DNA of 64,000 bases from Pseudonocardia terrae (GCF_021343995.1 NZ_JAJTTE010000020.1:52239-116238); one strand, 5' to 3'. Numbered from the stretch's first letter, positions 34,212-43,277 are shown. Notes: generated by a model from the letters alone, not told the origin. Numbers and translations are program-made.

Positions 34212-35567
34212 GTGAGTACCGACACCTCTTTCGAGAACGACTTCGCCACCGAGTTCGAGGATGACGAGGACGGCGTCCAGATGCTGCCGGCCACGTCCGA
34301 GCGCAAGCCGGAGCACTATCCGGTGGACATCTCGACGAAGGCGTTCTGGAACCTCACGTCCGAGGAGCGCGAGGAGACCTTCAAGATCCTCCGCAAGGAG
34401 CAGCCGGTCTCCTGGCAGCGCCCGGTCGACGACGCCGTCAACCCGGACCCGGACGACCCTGGCTACTGGGCCGTGGTGAAGCACGCCGACATCGTGAAGG
34501 TGAGCCGCGACAACGAGACCTTCGTGTCCGGTCAGGGCGTGCTCTTCGACCTGCTGCCGCCGATCTTCCTCGAGCTCACCCAGTCCTTCCTGGCGATGGA
34601 CAACCCGAAGCACGACATGCTGCGCAAGCTCGTGTCGTCGGCGTTCACCCCGAAGCAGATCAAGCTGATCGACGACAAGATCAAACTGGCCGCCAAGGAG
34701 ATCGTCGACTCCTTCGCCTCGGATCCGTCCGGCGAGGTCGAGTTCGTCGCCGCCTGCTCCGAGAAGCTGCCCACCCGGATCTTCTCCGACATCATGGGCA
34801 TCCCCGAAGAGTTCCGTGAGCAGACCGCGAAGTCGGCCGCCGACATCGTGGCCTGGGCGGACCCGGAGATCCTCGGCGACCGGCTCGCCGACGAGGTCCA
34901 GGTCGAGGCCGCCACGATCCTGCACGACATCGCGGAGCAGCTCATCGAGCTCAAGCGCCGCGAGCCGGGCGACGACCTGCTGACCTCGCTGATCGCCGCA
35001 GAGGTCGACGGGCGCAAGCTCGACGAGTTCGAGATCGGTTCGTTCTTCGTGCTCATGGCGGTGGCCGGTACCGACACCACCAAGCACACGACCAGCCTCA
35101 CCATGCGCGCCTTCACCCACTTCCCGGAGCAGAAGAAGTGGCTGATGGAGGATTACGACGCGCGCATCGGCAACGCGATCGAGGAGTTCATCCGCTACGC
35201 GTCGCCGGTGATGACCTTCCGCCGTACCGCGGTCAAGGAGACCGAGCTGGGCGGGCACCCGATCATCCCGGGCGACAAGGTCGTCATGTTCTACCCGTCG
35301 GGCTGCATGGACTCCGACGTCTTCGAGAACCCCGAGAAGTTCGACCTGGCCCGGCCCAACGCCCGCGAGCACGTCGGCTTCGGTGGCGGCGGTGTGCACT
35401 TCTGCCTGGGCAACCAGCTCGCGAAGTCCATGCTGCGGGCGATCTTCAAGGAGCTGCTCTTCCGCATCCCCGAGTTCGAGGCGGGCGAGCCGGAGCTGCT
35501 CGGGACGAACTTCATGCGCGGTGTCAAGCGGATGCCGCTGCGCTTCACACCCGAGAAGGTGAGCTGA
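34212..35567 (+). CDS. Cytochrome P450 (CYP125/CYP124/CYP142-like)
   Basis: 451-residue soluble P450. I-helix AVAGTDTTKHTTS, ExxR in EEFIRYASPV, and heme-binding FGGGGVHFCLGNQLAK, with the nine-residue F-to-Cys spacing and sequence style of the CYP124/125/142 group (FGGTGAHYC in those). That group hydroxylates sterol side chains and branched lipids. The GTG at 34212 has AGGAGG six bases upstream. The ferredoxin gene starts one base after its stop, giving a self-contained P450-ferredoxin-reductase set. Confidence 0.9.
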   Translation: MSTDTSFENDFATEFEDDEDGVQMLPATSERKPEHYPVDISTKAFWNLTSEEREETFKILRKEQPVSWQRPVDDAVNPDPDDPGYWAVVKHADIVKVSRDNETFVSGQGVLFDLLPPIFLELTQSFLAMDNPKHDMLRKLVSSAFTPKQIKLIDDKIKLAAKEIVDSFASDPSGEVEFVAACSEKLPTRIFSDIMGIPEEFREQTAKSAADIVAWADPEILGDRLADEVQVEAATILHDIAEQLIELKRREPGDDLLTSLIAAEVDGRKLDEFEIGSFFVLMAVAGTDTTKHTTSLTMRAFTHFPEQKKWLMEDYDARIGNAIEEFIRYASPVMTFRRTAVKETELGGHPIIPGDKVVMFYPSGCMDSDVFENPEKFDLARPNAREHVGFGGGGVHFCLGNQLAKSMLRAIFKELLFRIPEFEAGEPELLGTNFMRGVKRMPLRFTPEKVS

Positions 35568-35568
35568 C

Positions 35569-35769
35569 ATGGGACTGCGGATCGAGCTCGACCCCGGCAA
35601 GTGCAGCGGCCTCGGCCTCTGTGAGGCGGAGGCCCCGGAGCTGTTCGAGGTCCAGGAGGACGGCTCCCTGACCGTCCTCGACGACCACCCGTCGGCCGAC
35701 CGCCGCGCCGAGTGCGAGGCCGCCGTGGCCTCCTGCCCGACCGAGGCGCTGCGCCTCGTCGAGGACTGA
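35569..35769 (+). CDS. [3Fe-4S] ferredoxin
   Basis: 66 residues. The cysteine pattern CSGLGLC (C-x5-C) and a distal CP (ASCPTEAL) is that of single-cluster 3Fe-4S ferredoxins that serve P450s. It donates electrons to the P450 encoded immediately upstream (one-base gap). A further Cys (EAECEAAV-type position, residue about 48) is probably not a ligand. Confidence 0.9.
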   Translation: MGLRIELDPGKCSGLGLCEAEAPELFEVQEDGSLTVLDDHPSADRRAECEAAVASCPTEALRLVED

Positions 35770-35803
35770 TTCCCGAACCGACCGCGCTCCCCACGCGGTT
35801 CCT

Positions 35804-35844
35804 GCCGCCCCGGCCCCACCACCGCACCCGTGGGCCGGGGCGGC
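35804..35844 (+). terminator. 13-bp hairpin between ferredoxin and reductase genes
   Basis: GCCGCCCCGGCCC (35804-35816) pairs perfectly with 35832-35844 around a 15-base loop, followed by TCCCCTTCCC. It lies between two genes that should work together, so it is more likely an attenuator that lowers reductase expression, or an RNA-processing site, than a full stop. Confidence 0.65.
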
Positions 35845-35864
35845 TCCCCTTCCCAGGAGTCCTG

Positions 35865-37064
35865 ATGGATCACCTCGTCGTCGTCGGCGCGTCGCTCGCC
35901 GGCATCCGGGCCGTGGAGTCGGCCCGGAAGGCCGGGCACACCGGTCCGGTCACCCTGGTCGGTGCCGAGGAGCACCTTCCCTACGACCGGCCCCCGCTGT
36001 CCAAGGCCTACCTGGAGGAGGCCGAGCCCGACGACGTCCGCTTCCGTACCGAGGAGCACCTGCGCGACGAGCTGGCCGTCACCCTGCGGCTCGGTGCCCC
36101 GGCGACGGGGCTGGACCCCAAGGGCCGCATCGTGGCGGTGGGGGAGGACGAACTCGCCTACGACGCACTGGTCGTGACGACCGGCGGCGCCGCCCGGACC
36201 CTGCCGGGGGAGCCGCTCGAAGGCGTGCACACCCTGCGGACGCTCGATGACGCGATCGCGGTCCGTGCGGCACTCGATGCCGGCGCGCGCACCGTCGTGA
36301 TCGGGGCCGGCTTCATCGGCTCGGAGGTCGCCAGCGGCGCTCGCAAGCGTGGCCTGTCCGCGACGATCGTCGAGGCGCTCCCGGTGCCGCTGGTGCGCTC
36401 CGTGGGTGAGGACATGGGTCATGCCTGCGCCGCACTGCACCGGGCGAACGGCACCGATCTGCGGTGCGGGGCCACGGTCGAGGCGCTCGAAGGAGCGGAC
36501 GGCCGGGTCACCGGGGTCCGGCTCGAGGGCGGCGAGGTCCTGCCCGCCGACCTGGTCGTCGTCGGAATCGGGGTGAATCCGGCGACCGGTTGGCTGGAGG
36601 GCTCGGGGATCGAGCTGCACGGGCGCGACGGCGGCGTCGTCGCCGACGCCACCCTGCGCGCCGCCGACCGCGTGTATGCGGCCGGCGACGTCGTCCACTT
36701 CCCGAACGCGCTCTTCGACGGTGAGCTGATGCGCCTGGAGCACTGGACCACCGCCGCCGAACAGGGCGCTCTGGCGGCCCGGAACGCGCTCGACCCGGAG
36801 TCCGCCACCGAGCTCGGCACCGTGCCGTATTTCTGGTCCGACTGGTACGGCAGCCGCATCCAGTTCGTCGGGCGCCCGCAGGCGGACGAGATCCGGGTCG
36901 CCAGTGCGCCCGATGACCCGAAGTTCCTCGCGCTCTACCGTCGGGGTGACCGGCTGATCGGCACGATCACGATCGACCGCCCGACCCAGATCATGAAGTA
37001 CAAGCGGCTGATCTCGAAGCGCGCGAGCTGGGCCGAGGCCCTCGAGTTCGCCGGGTTGGGCTGA
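35865..37064 (+). CDS. FAD-dependent ferredoxin reductase
   Basis: 399 residues of the BphA4/rubredoxin-reductase type. FAD-binding VVVGASLAGIRAVESARK, the characteristic YDRPPLSKAYL, NAD-binding VVIGAGFIGSEVASGARKRG, and second FAD motif VYAAGDVVHFPN. The C-terminal domain ends FVGRPQADEIRVASAPD and following. The ATG at 35865 has AGGAG five bases upstream. It transfers electrons from NAD(P)H to the 3Fe-4S ferredoxin for the P450. Confidence 0.9.
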   Translation: MDHLVVVGASLAGIRAVESARKAGHTGPVTLVGAEEHLPYDRPPLSKAYLEEAEPDDVRFRTEEHLRDELAVTLRLGAPATGLDPKGRIVAVGEDELAYDALVVTTGGAARTLPGEPLEGVHTLRTLDDAIAVRAALDAGARTVVIGAGFIGSEVASGARKRGLSATIVEALPVPLVRSVGEDMGHACAALHRANGTDLRCGATVEALEGADGRVTGVRLEGGEVLPADLVVVGIGVNPATGWLEGSGIELHGRDGGVVADATLRAADRVYAAGDVVHFPNALFDGELMRLEHWTTAAEQGALAARNALDPESATELGTVPYFWSDWYGSRIQFVGRPQADEIRVASAPDDPKFLALYRRGDRLIGTITIDRPTQIMKYKRLISKRASWAEALEFAGLG

Positions 37065-37113
37065 CCTGGCGAAGCGGGTGAGCCGTCAGGGGCGGCGGCT
37101 GCTCCCGCGGGGA

Positions 37114-37156
37114 ACGACGAGGTGGGGCTGCCGGGGCGGCTGCCCCACCTCGTCGT
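37114..37156. terminator. Bidirectional 15-bp hairpin between convergent genes
   Basis: ACGACGAGGTGGGGC (37114-37128) pairs exactly with 37142-37156. It lies between the convergent ferredoxin reductase and F420 oxidoreductase genes and should terminate both transcripts. Confidence 0.8.
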
Positions 37157-37181
37157 CGTTCCTCGGGTCGAAATCCGGTCC

Positions 37182-38270
37182 TCAGCCCGCGCCGACGAGC
37201 TTTCGGTAGGCGCCCACCACCGGCTCCAGCTCGTCGGGCGTGGCCCCGTGCATGATCACGCCGGTGGCGCCGAGCTCGACCTGCCGGCGGACCGCCTCGG
37301 CGCACTGCTCGGGGTCGCCGTAGGCGGCCGCTCCGGTCCACTCCGCGGGCAGCAGTGTGGCGATGTGCTCCAGCTGTTCGACGGTGGCGACCTGGTCGAT
37401 CATGTTCCCGCCGAAGGAGCGCACGACGGGGTCGTCGCGCAGCCGACGCAGCACCGCCGGGTCCCAGCGGTTGGCCCGCACGACCCCCTCGCCGTACCCC
37501 GGCAACTGCAGGTAGGTGGCGAGCCGTGCTGTGACCTTCTTCAGCCGCACCTCGGGCTCGGGTTCGCCGGTGATGGTGGCGAGCACCGACCAGATCTCGA
37601 TCGAGTCCGGATCGCGGCCGGCCTGCTCGGCTGCCGTCCGGACGTCCTGCACGCACCGGACGAGGGTCTCGTCGGTGAAGAAGGTGTGCAGCACAATCTG
37701 GTCGAACGCCCGCCCGCCCAGCGCACAGGTCTTCGGGCCCCACGCAGTCAAACCGAGTGGGATGTCCTCGTCGAACGACGCGTCGAGCAGGCGGAGGGTG
37801 TCGTAGCGCCCGGCCGGCCCATCGTGGCCGACCACGGTCTCGCCCCGCCACAGGCGCCGCATCAGGCCGGCGAAATCCTCCAGCTGGTCGGTGGTGACAG
37901 CCGGGATGCCGAGCATGTCGAACAGCGGCTTGATCCCGCGCCCCAGCCCCAGGGTGAAGCGGCCGCCGGTCATTCGGTGCATCGTGGTGGCGTACGAGCC
38001 CGTGATCACCGGGTGGCGGGTGTTGTGGTTGGTCGCCGCGGTTGCGATTGCGATCCGCTCGGACACGGCGCCGGCAGCACCGGAGAGTACGGCGGCCTCC
38101 TTGACGTTCCACCGCTCGGAGATGAAGGCGGCGCCGATCCCGATCTCCTCCGCCCGCCGGACCTCGTCGATGAGCGCTCGGGGCGTCTCGGCGTGGCCCG
38201 CGAGCGTGTAGAAGCCGAGCTCGGGGATCTGGTCGATCGCGGCCGGGCCGGCGCTCTGCGGCCGGGTCAC
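37182..38270 (-). CDS. LLM-class F420-dependent oxidoreductase (TIGR03857-like)
   Basis: 362-residue LLM-class enzyme: ELGFYTLAGHAETPRALIDE, EEIGIGAAFISERWNVKEAA, ATNHNTRHPVITGSYATTMH and FTLGLGRGIKPLFD. These segments match the TIGR03857-type branch of F420 oxidoreductases as I remember it. The GTG at 38270 overlaps the stop of the upstream phosphotransferase gene (GTGA), so the two are co-expressed. Substrate unknown. Confidence 0.82.
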   Translation of the reverse strand: MTRPQSAGPAAIDQIPELGFYTLAGHAETPRALIDEVRRAEEIGIGAAFISERWNVKEAAVLSGAAGAVSERIAIATAATNHNTRHPVITGSYATTMHRMTGGRFTLGLGRGIKPLFDMLGIPAVTTDQLEDFAGLMRRLWRGETVVGHDGPAGRYDTLRLLDASFDEDIPLGLTAWGPKTCALGGRAFDQIVLHTFFTDETLVRCVQDVRTAAEQAGRDPDSIEIWSVLATITGEPEPEVRLKKVTARLATYLQLPGYGEGVVRANRWDPAVLRRLRDDPVVRSFGGNMIDQVATVEQLEHIATLLPAEWTGAAAYGDPEQCAEAVRRQVELGATGVIMHGATPDELEPVVGAYRKLVGAG

Positions 38271-39373
38271 GGGCGGGGAAGCAGGCTGAGGGCGTCCAGG
38301 TCCTGCACCTGTGCCGAGACCCGCTGGAGCCAGAGGGCGAACATGGCGTCACCCCGCTCGGTCCGCTGTACGAGCATCGCGGCGTAGGTCGCCATGAAGT
38401 AGCCGAGGAAGGCGTTGTAGCGGTAGTCGTCCCAGCAGCGCTCAAAGGGGTAGCCGGTGACCCCGCGCGCCAGCAGGCCGTCGTGGTAGATGCGCAACAG
38501 GTCGCGCTCGTGGTCCCGGCGCACGTCGGTGGGCAGGCAGCCGCCGAGGAAGTAGGCGACGTCCGCGGTGCCTGGGGCCGGCAGAAGCGTCTGCCAGTCG
38601 ACGATCCCGACGGGCTCGGCGCCGCCCAGGATCTCGAACAGCATGTTGTCGAGGCGGAAGTCGCCGTGGGTAAGAGTCCACGGCCGGGGCTGGTGGGCGA
38701 ACCACTTCCCGATGACGGGCGCGAAGACGCGGCCGATCGCCAGGTCGTCGTCGCCCAGCCGCGGCCCGAAGAGCTCGGCGTACTGGGCGAACAGGCCGGG
38801 GTAGGTCTCGGCGATGCGGGCGGTCCACGGCTCACGGACATCCCACGACGCGGAGTCGAGGTCGGCGTGGCCCCACAGCGGGGCGTGCATGCCCGCGGCG
38901 GCATCCATGACGGCCTCGGCCTGGGCGAGGGAGCAGCCCGCGATCTGATCGCCGGTCTCCGCGGGCCCGAGGTCCTCGAGGACGAGGACGAAGTCACCGC
39001 TCGCCTCGTCTCGGGCGACGTGGAAGCAGTGCGGAGCGCGGACGTCGAGCGCCGCGACCAGCTCGGCGTAGAACGTGGTCTCGCGGGTGTAGAGCAGCTC
39101 GCCGGCGGCGACCTGCCGGAAGGCTTCCACCTCGGACGGGAACTTGCAGACCACGCTCGCGGGCGCCTCGCCGGCTTCGCCGTCGTAGGTCAGGGTGAAG
39201 CGGATGCTCTCGCAGACCAGGCCGTTGCCGACCCTGCTGTGCTCGACCGCGACGACGGTCGCGGTGGAGGCCAGCGCACCGGCGGCGCGCAGCACCTGGG
39301 TGAACCACGCCGGGGTGGCCTCCTCGGCCCCGCTGGGGACTGTGATCTCCGACGACACTGGGGAGAGGGTCAT
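38267..39373 (-). CDS. Aminoglycoside-phosphotransferase-like kinase (APH family)
   Basis: 368 residues with the protein-kinase-like APH fold: catalytic loop LTHGDFRLDNMLF (HxD...N) and metal-binding Asp in GIVDWQTLL. N-lobe ASVVCKFPSEVEAF carries the likely ATP-binding Lys. Such genes are frequent beside acyl-CoA dehydrogenase and sterol/terpenoid catabolic genes in actinomycetes and probably phosphorylate a small hydroxylated molecule; drug resistance need not be assumed. First gene of a two-gene minus-strand operon. Confidence 0.82.
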   Translation of the reverse strand: MTLSPVSSEITVPSGAEEATPAWFTQVLRAAGALASTATVVAVEHSRVGNGLVCESIRFTLTYDGEAGEAPASVVCKFPSEVEAFRQVAAGELLYTRETTFYAELVAALDVRAPHCFHVARDEASGDFVLVLEDLGPAETGDQIAGCSLAQAEAVMDAAAGMHAPLWGHADLDSASWDVREPWTARIAETYPGLFAQYAELFGPRLGDDDLAIGRVFAPVIGKWFAHQPRPWTLTHGDFRLDNMLFEILGGAEPVGIVDWQTLLPAPGTADVAYFLGGCLPTDVRRDHERDLLRIYHDGLLARGVTGYPFERCWDDYRYNAFLGYFMATYAAMLVQRTERGDAMFALWLQRVSAQVQDLDALSLLPRP

Positions 39374-39474
39374 GGTGGTCCTTCCACGCTCGCGGCCATC
39401 GACGTGGCCATTTCCGACGGGTGCAATCCCGCGCGCCGGGCGGCTGCGGGTCGCTAGACGTGTCGGCGGCGGCC

Positions 39475-39492
39475 GATCACGTCGTCGTGATC
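39475..39492. promoter_or_regulatory. GATCACG-TCGT-CGTGATC dyad
   Basis: Perfect 7-bp arms at 39475-39481 and 39486-39492 in the 315-bp divergent region between the phosphotransferase and the PucR regulator. A likely operator for a dimeric regulator. A TTGACG at 39622-39627 may be a -35 for the PucR gene, but no good -10 follows. The rest of this gap shows nothing else recognisable. Confidence 0.4.
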
Positions 39493-39688
39493 ACGCTGGG
39501 GAGCGGAACAACGGGAGAAGTCTCGCTGCGAGCGAGGTCACAAAGCCATGGCTGCGCGGCCAGCGTTGGCCACCCGAGCTCCTCCAGTTGAGGCAGAATC
39601 CAGAGGACAGTCCGGCCATTGACGGGGTTTGTTGTCGCTGATGCGCAGAACCTTTGCCTCTTATGCGCGACTTTCCCAGGAGGAGCTC

Positions 39689-40897
39689 ATGACCGACGCC
39701 CCCTCGGATCTGGTCCGCCGAGTGGCCTACGAGCTGCTCCCGTTGACGGTGAACATCGCGGAGGAGATCACCGAGCACGTCCTGCGGGTCGTGCCGGAGC
39801 TTGCGCCGGGCCGGTCGGCCGACGAGGTGCATCTGGTGCAGGAGAGCAACGAGCAGAACTGCGGCGCGGTGCTGTCCACGCTCGCCTTCGGTGTTACTGC
39901 GACCACCATCGAGCCTCCTGCGGCGACGCGGCGGCTGCTCCACGACCTCGCCGCGAACGGGGGGACGCTGGCCCACCTTCTGCGGGGATATCGGGTCGGG
40001 CAGGAAGGGCTCTGGCGGATCTGGAGCGCACATGCCCACGAGCGGGTGCCGTCGGCCGAGCTCTACGAGGTTCTCCGGGTGTCGTCGGCGCACCTCTACG
40101 AGTTCGTCGACCGGGCCTGTCAGATGATCGTCGAGGAGTACGAGGCACTTGCGGAACCGTCCGGATCCGCGCCGGGTGCGGGCCGGGACGAGCTGATCCG
40201 GGCGCTTCTGGGGTCGGGGCCGGTCGATCTCGCCGCCCTGTCGCAGGCCCTCGGCCACCCCTTGACGGACGTTCACGTGGCACTGTTCGCCGCGCCACTG
40301 TCCGCCGCGGCAACCACGCGGCGGCAGCTGCAGCACGTCGTCACGGCGGCGGGTGTCCCTGCCTTGGTGCTCCCGGGGGCCGCAGGGACGTGGTGGGGCT
40401 GGCTCAGCTGGCCGGCGCAACCGTCCTCCGACGTGCTGAACGGGCTCGCCGCCCTACCGGTCGCCGACGTCGTGGTCGGCATGGGGGAGCCCGCCGCCGG
40501 CCACGACGGGTTCCGCCGTTCCCACGCGCAGGCCCGGACCGCGCACCAGGTCGCCACGATGGGCCTGGCTCCGCGGGCCGGCGTCGTCCGGCACCGCGAG
40601 GTGGAGATCGCCGCCGTACTGTGCAGCGACCCCGAACGGGCGCGGCGGCTGGCCATCGACCGGCTCGGCCCCTTGGCCGCGCAGGACGAGACGGCGGCAC
40701 GGCTGCGCGCCACGCTGCGAGCACTGCTGCGACACGGACACAACCGGGCGGCGGCGGCGAAGGCCCTCACCGTCCACCACAAGACCGTCACCTATCGCGT
40801 GACCCAGGCCGAGGAGCTGCTCGGACGCTCCCTGGCCTGGGACACCTTCGACCTCGAGGTCGCCCTGGCGATCGAGGAGGCGCTGGGTGGGCTGTAG
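39689..40897 (+). CDS. PucR/CdaR-family transcriptional regulator
   Basis: 402 residues. An N-terminal helical sensor region (YELLPLTVNIAEEITEHVLR) and a central GGDEF-like fold are followed by the C-terminal PucR helix-turn-helix (LLRHGHNRAAAAKALTVHHK, then TVTYRVTQAEELLGRSL). The ATG at 39689 follows AGGAGGAG (39678-39685), which rules out the upstream in-frame start at 39629. Likely controls one of the flanking catabolic operons. Confidence 0.87.
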   Translation: MTDAPSDLVRRVAYELLPLTVNIAEEITEHVLRVVPELAPGRSADEVHLVQESNEQNCGAVLSTLAFGVTATTIEPPAATRRLLHDLAANGGTLAHLLRGYRVGQEGLWRIWSAHAHERVPSAELYEVLRVSSAHLYEFVDRACQMIVEEYEALAEPSGSAPGAGRDELIRALLGSGPVDLAALSQALGHPLTDVHVALFAAPLSAAATTRRQLQHVVTAAGVPALVLPGAAGTWWGWLSWPAQPSSDVLNGLAALPVADVVVGMGEPAAGHDGFRRSHAQARTAHQVATMGLAPRAGVVRHREVEIAAVLCSDPERARRLAIDRLGPLAAQDETAARLRATLRALLRHGHNRAAAAKALTVHHKTVTYRVTQAEELLGRSLAWDTFDLEVALAIEEALGGL

Positions 40898-40907
40898 TGA
40901 GTGACCC

Positions 40908-41438
40908 TCAACTGGTCTCGCCGGCCTCGCGCAGCAGGTAGGGCTGCAGGTGGCGGTAGCCACGGACCTGCAGGGGCTTGAGCCGGCGCACGCGGAGCCG
41001 CTCGTCGCCCTCGATCCCGTGCGCGACCTCGCGGTCGACCAGCACGGTGTCGGGGCGGGCGTGGGTGGTGAGCCGGGCGGCGATGTTGACCGGTTCGCCG
41101 TAGACGTCGCCGTAGCGCATCAGGACGTCGCCGGCGGCGAGCCCGATCCGCAGCGGGGGGAGCGAGGGGTCGCGGCGTACCCGTTCGCGCAGCCGCAGGG
41201 CCAGCCACGCGGCCTCGGCGGGCTCGTCAATCACGAAGAGCACCTCGTCGCCGATCGTCTTGACCAGCCGCCCGCCGCACTCGGTGATCACCCCGGTCGT
41301 GCCGGCTTCGAAGTGCTCGATCATTTCGGACAGCTCGGCGAAGGAGCGCCGCCGCGTGGTGCGGGTGACGCCGACCATGTCCGCGAACCCGACGGTGGTG
41401 CGGCTCTGCGGGGTGTCGTCACCGACGCCGTCGACCAT
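40908..41438 (-). CDS. Class III adenylate/guanylate cyclase domain, possibly truncated
   Basis: 176 residues from ATG 41438, made up almost entirely of a class III cyclase catalytic domain: TVGFADMVGVT (metal-binding Asp), KTIGDEVLFV, and RIGLAAGDVLMRYGDVYGEP followed by VNIAARL. The open frame extends to 41555, but the added 39 residues are Arg/Pro-rich and look non-coding. Relatives usually have about 150 more N-terminal residues, so this may be a 5'-truncated gene. It has no strong ribosome site. Converges with the PucR gene ten bases away. Confidence 0.65.
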   Translation of the reverse strand: MVDGVGDDTPQSRTTVGFADMVGVTRTTRRRSFAELSEMIEHFEAGTTGVITECGGRLVKTIGDEVLFVIDEPAEAAWLALRLRERVRRDPSLPPLRIGLAAGDVLMRYGDVYGEPVNIAARLTTHARPDTVLVDREVAHGIEGDERLRVRRLKPLQVRGYRHLQPYLLREAGETS

Positions 41439-41594
41439 GAAGCCCGTCGCGTGCCTGAGTTGCGGCCGAAGACCCGCGCGCCGACCCGTGCGACGACACC
41501 GTGGGGCGCTCCTGGGCGGGCGTCTCCGGCGCCGGGTGGGGGCCGGAGGGAGCACCGGTCCCCACCCGTGGGCCGGGTTGGGTCGGGCCGCTGC

Positions 41595-42416
41595 TCAGTC
41601 GCGGTAGCGGCCGTGGCGCTTCTCGGCGAAGGCGGCGAGCGCCTCGTCCAGGTCCGCGGAGAGCAGCATTCCGCCGTTCCACGTGGCGATCTGCTCCAGG
41701 CCGTCGGCCACCGAGTGGTCACGCGCGTACGTGATCGCGTACTTGGTGCCGCGCAGGGCGAGAGGCGGCTTCGCCGCCAACTGGACCGCGAGGGCGTCGA
41801 CCTCGGCGTGAAGAGTCTCCACGTCCGCGAAGGCGCGGTTGACCAGCCGGAGTCCCTCGGCCTCACCGCCCGGTACGGTGCGGCCGGTGTAGGCGAGTTC
41901 GCGGGCCACACCCTCACCGACGATGCGGGGGAGCCGCTGGAGGACGCCGACGTCCGCTGCCAAGCCCATGTCGATCTCTTTGATCACGAACTTGGCGTCC
42001 GCGGTCGCGTAGCGCAGGTCGCATGCCACCGCGAGGTCCATTCCGGCCCCGACGCAGGCGCCGTGCACGGCTGCCACAACCGGCTTGCGGCACCGTTCGA
42101 CGCTGGTGATGACGTCCTGCAGGTCGAGGATGATCCGCCGTAGCTCCTCGGCCGCCCGGCCGGCGCAGTCCTGGCCGGGGCCCGCGACCCGCCGGAAGTC
42201 CGCGAGCATATCCAGGTCGATGCCCGCGCAGAAGTGCTTGCCCTTGCCCGCCAGGACGACGACCCGGACCGCTGGGTCCCGGTCGAGTGCGTCCACGGCT
42301 TCACGCAGCTCCGACCACAGCGCACGGTTCATGGCGTTGGCCTGGCCCGGCCGGTCGAGCCACAGGTGCGCGACCCCACCCTCCACCGCGACTGCGACGG
42401 TCGTCGGTTCTCCCAT
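41595..42416 (-). CDS. Crotonase family protein, dienoyl-CoA isomerase-like (ECH1 type)
   Basis: 273 residues. Oxyanion-hole segments GKGKHFCAGIDLDML and HGACVGAGMDLAVACDLR. The block FVIKEIDMGLAADVGVLQRLP closely resembles the active-site region of delta3,5-delta2,4-dienoyl-CoA isomerase, with its Asp and Glu, rather than plain enoyl-CoA hydratase. Acts in beta-oxidation of unsaturated acyl-CoA. ATG at 42416, ten bases after the SDR stop on the same strand. Confidence 0.85.
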   Translation of the reverse strand: MGEPTTVAVAVEGGVAHLWLDRPGQANAMNRALWSELREAVDALDRDPAVRVVVLAGKGKHFCAGIDLDMLADFRRVAGPGQDCAGRAAEELRRIILDLQDVITSVERCRKPVVAAVHGACVGAGMDLAVACDLRYATADAKFVIKEIDMGLAADVGVLQRLPRIVGEGVARELAYTGRTVPGGEAEGLRLVNRAFADVETLHAEVDALAVQLAAKPPLALRGTKYAITYARDHSVADGLEQIATWNGGMLLSADLDEALAAFAEKRHGRYRD

Positions 42417-42426
42417 CGTCGGCCGC

Positions 42427-43251
42427 CTAGCGGGGGTCGACGAAGAAGTCGAGCTCGGGATCGTCGCCGCCGCCGTAGGGCGACAGGTCGGTGACCCCGG
42501 TCTCGGCCAGCACGTCGACGTCGATGAAGGTCTCGCCGGTCCGCTCCGACGGCAGCCCGAGGACGGCGACCGCCGCGTCCGCCATGATCTGCGGCGAGCG
42601 GGCACGGGAGGCGGCCTCCTCCCCGCCCAGCAGGTTGACCACGGCGGCGGTGGCGATCGTGGTCTGGGGCCAGAGGCAGTTGGCGGCGATCCCGTCCTCG
42701 GCGAACTCCGCCGCCCAGCCCAGCGTCAGCAGGGTCATCCCATACTTGGACAGCATGTACGCCGGGAACTTGCCCAGCCAGTGCGGTGCCAGATTGATCG
42801 GCGGTGACAGCGTCAGCACACGCGCCCGGTCGGACTTGCGCAGGTGCGGCAGCGCGGCGCGGGTCAGTAGGAACGTCCCGCGCGAGTTGATCTGCTGCAT
42901 CAGGTCGTACCGTTTGACCGAGAGCTCCTCGGTGCCGACGAGGTTCAGTGCACTGGCGTTGTTGACCACGATGTCGACGCCGCCGAAGCGCTCGACGGCG
43001 GAGGCGACCGCGCGCTCGACGTCCGCCTCCACACGGACGTCCCCGACCACGGCGAGGGCCTGGCCCCCCGCCTCCTCGATCTCGGCGACGGCGGTGTGCA
43101 CCGTTCCGGGCAGGCGGGGGTCCGGCTGGTCGGTCTTGGCGAGGATGACGACGTTGGCACGGTGTCGGCCCGCCGCGACGGCGATGGCAAGGCCGATGCC
43201 GCGGCTACCGCCCGACATGAGGATCGTGCGGCCGCTGAGGGATTCGCTCAT
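42427..43251 (-). CDS. Short-chain dehydrogenase (HSDL2-like)
   Basis: 274-residue SDR. Cofactor motif SGGSRGIGLAIAVAAGRHRA, NNAS, and catalytic YMLSK. The KTDQPDPRLPGTVHTAVAEI segment and APHWLGKFPAYMLSKYGMTL match hydroxysteroid-dehydrogenase-like-2 proteins. Start ATG 43251; the frame runs upstream in the shadow of the acyl-CoA dehydrogenase gene. Middle gene of a three-gene operon with the acyl-CoA dehydrogenase and the crotonase. Confidence 0.85.
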   Translation of the reverse strand: MSESLSGRTILMSGGSRGIGLAIAVAAGRHRANVVILAKTDQPDPRLPGTVHTAVAEIEEAGGQALAVVGDVRVEADVERAVASAVERFGGVDIVVNNASALNLVGTEELSVKRYDLMQQINSRGTFLLTRAALPHLRKSDRARVLTLSPPINLAPHWLGKFPAYMLSKYGMTLLTLGWAAEFAEDGIAANCLWPQTTIATAAVVNLLGGEEAASRARSPQIMADAAVAVLGLPSERTGETFIDVDVLAETGVTDLSPYGGGDDPELDFFVDPR

Positions 43252-43277
43252 GGGATCTTCTCCGTGGGTGGTGGGGC

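Noticed and set aside
33852..36743. 963-codon minus-strand frame opposite the P450 genes
   Set aside because: Antisense shadow; the P450, ferredoxin and reductase on the plus strand are certain.
38267..39373. Aminoglycoside resistance gene
   Set aside because: The APH fold is clear, but its context in a catabolic operon and the broad family do not support an antibiotic-resistance call.
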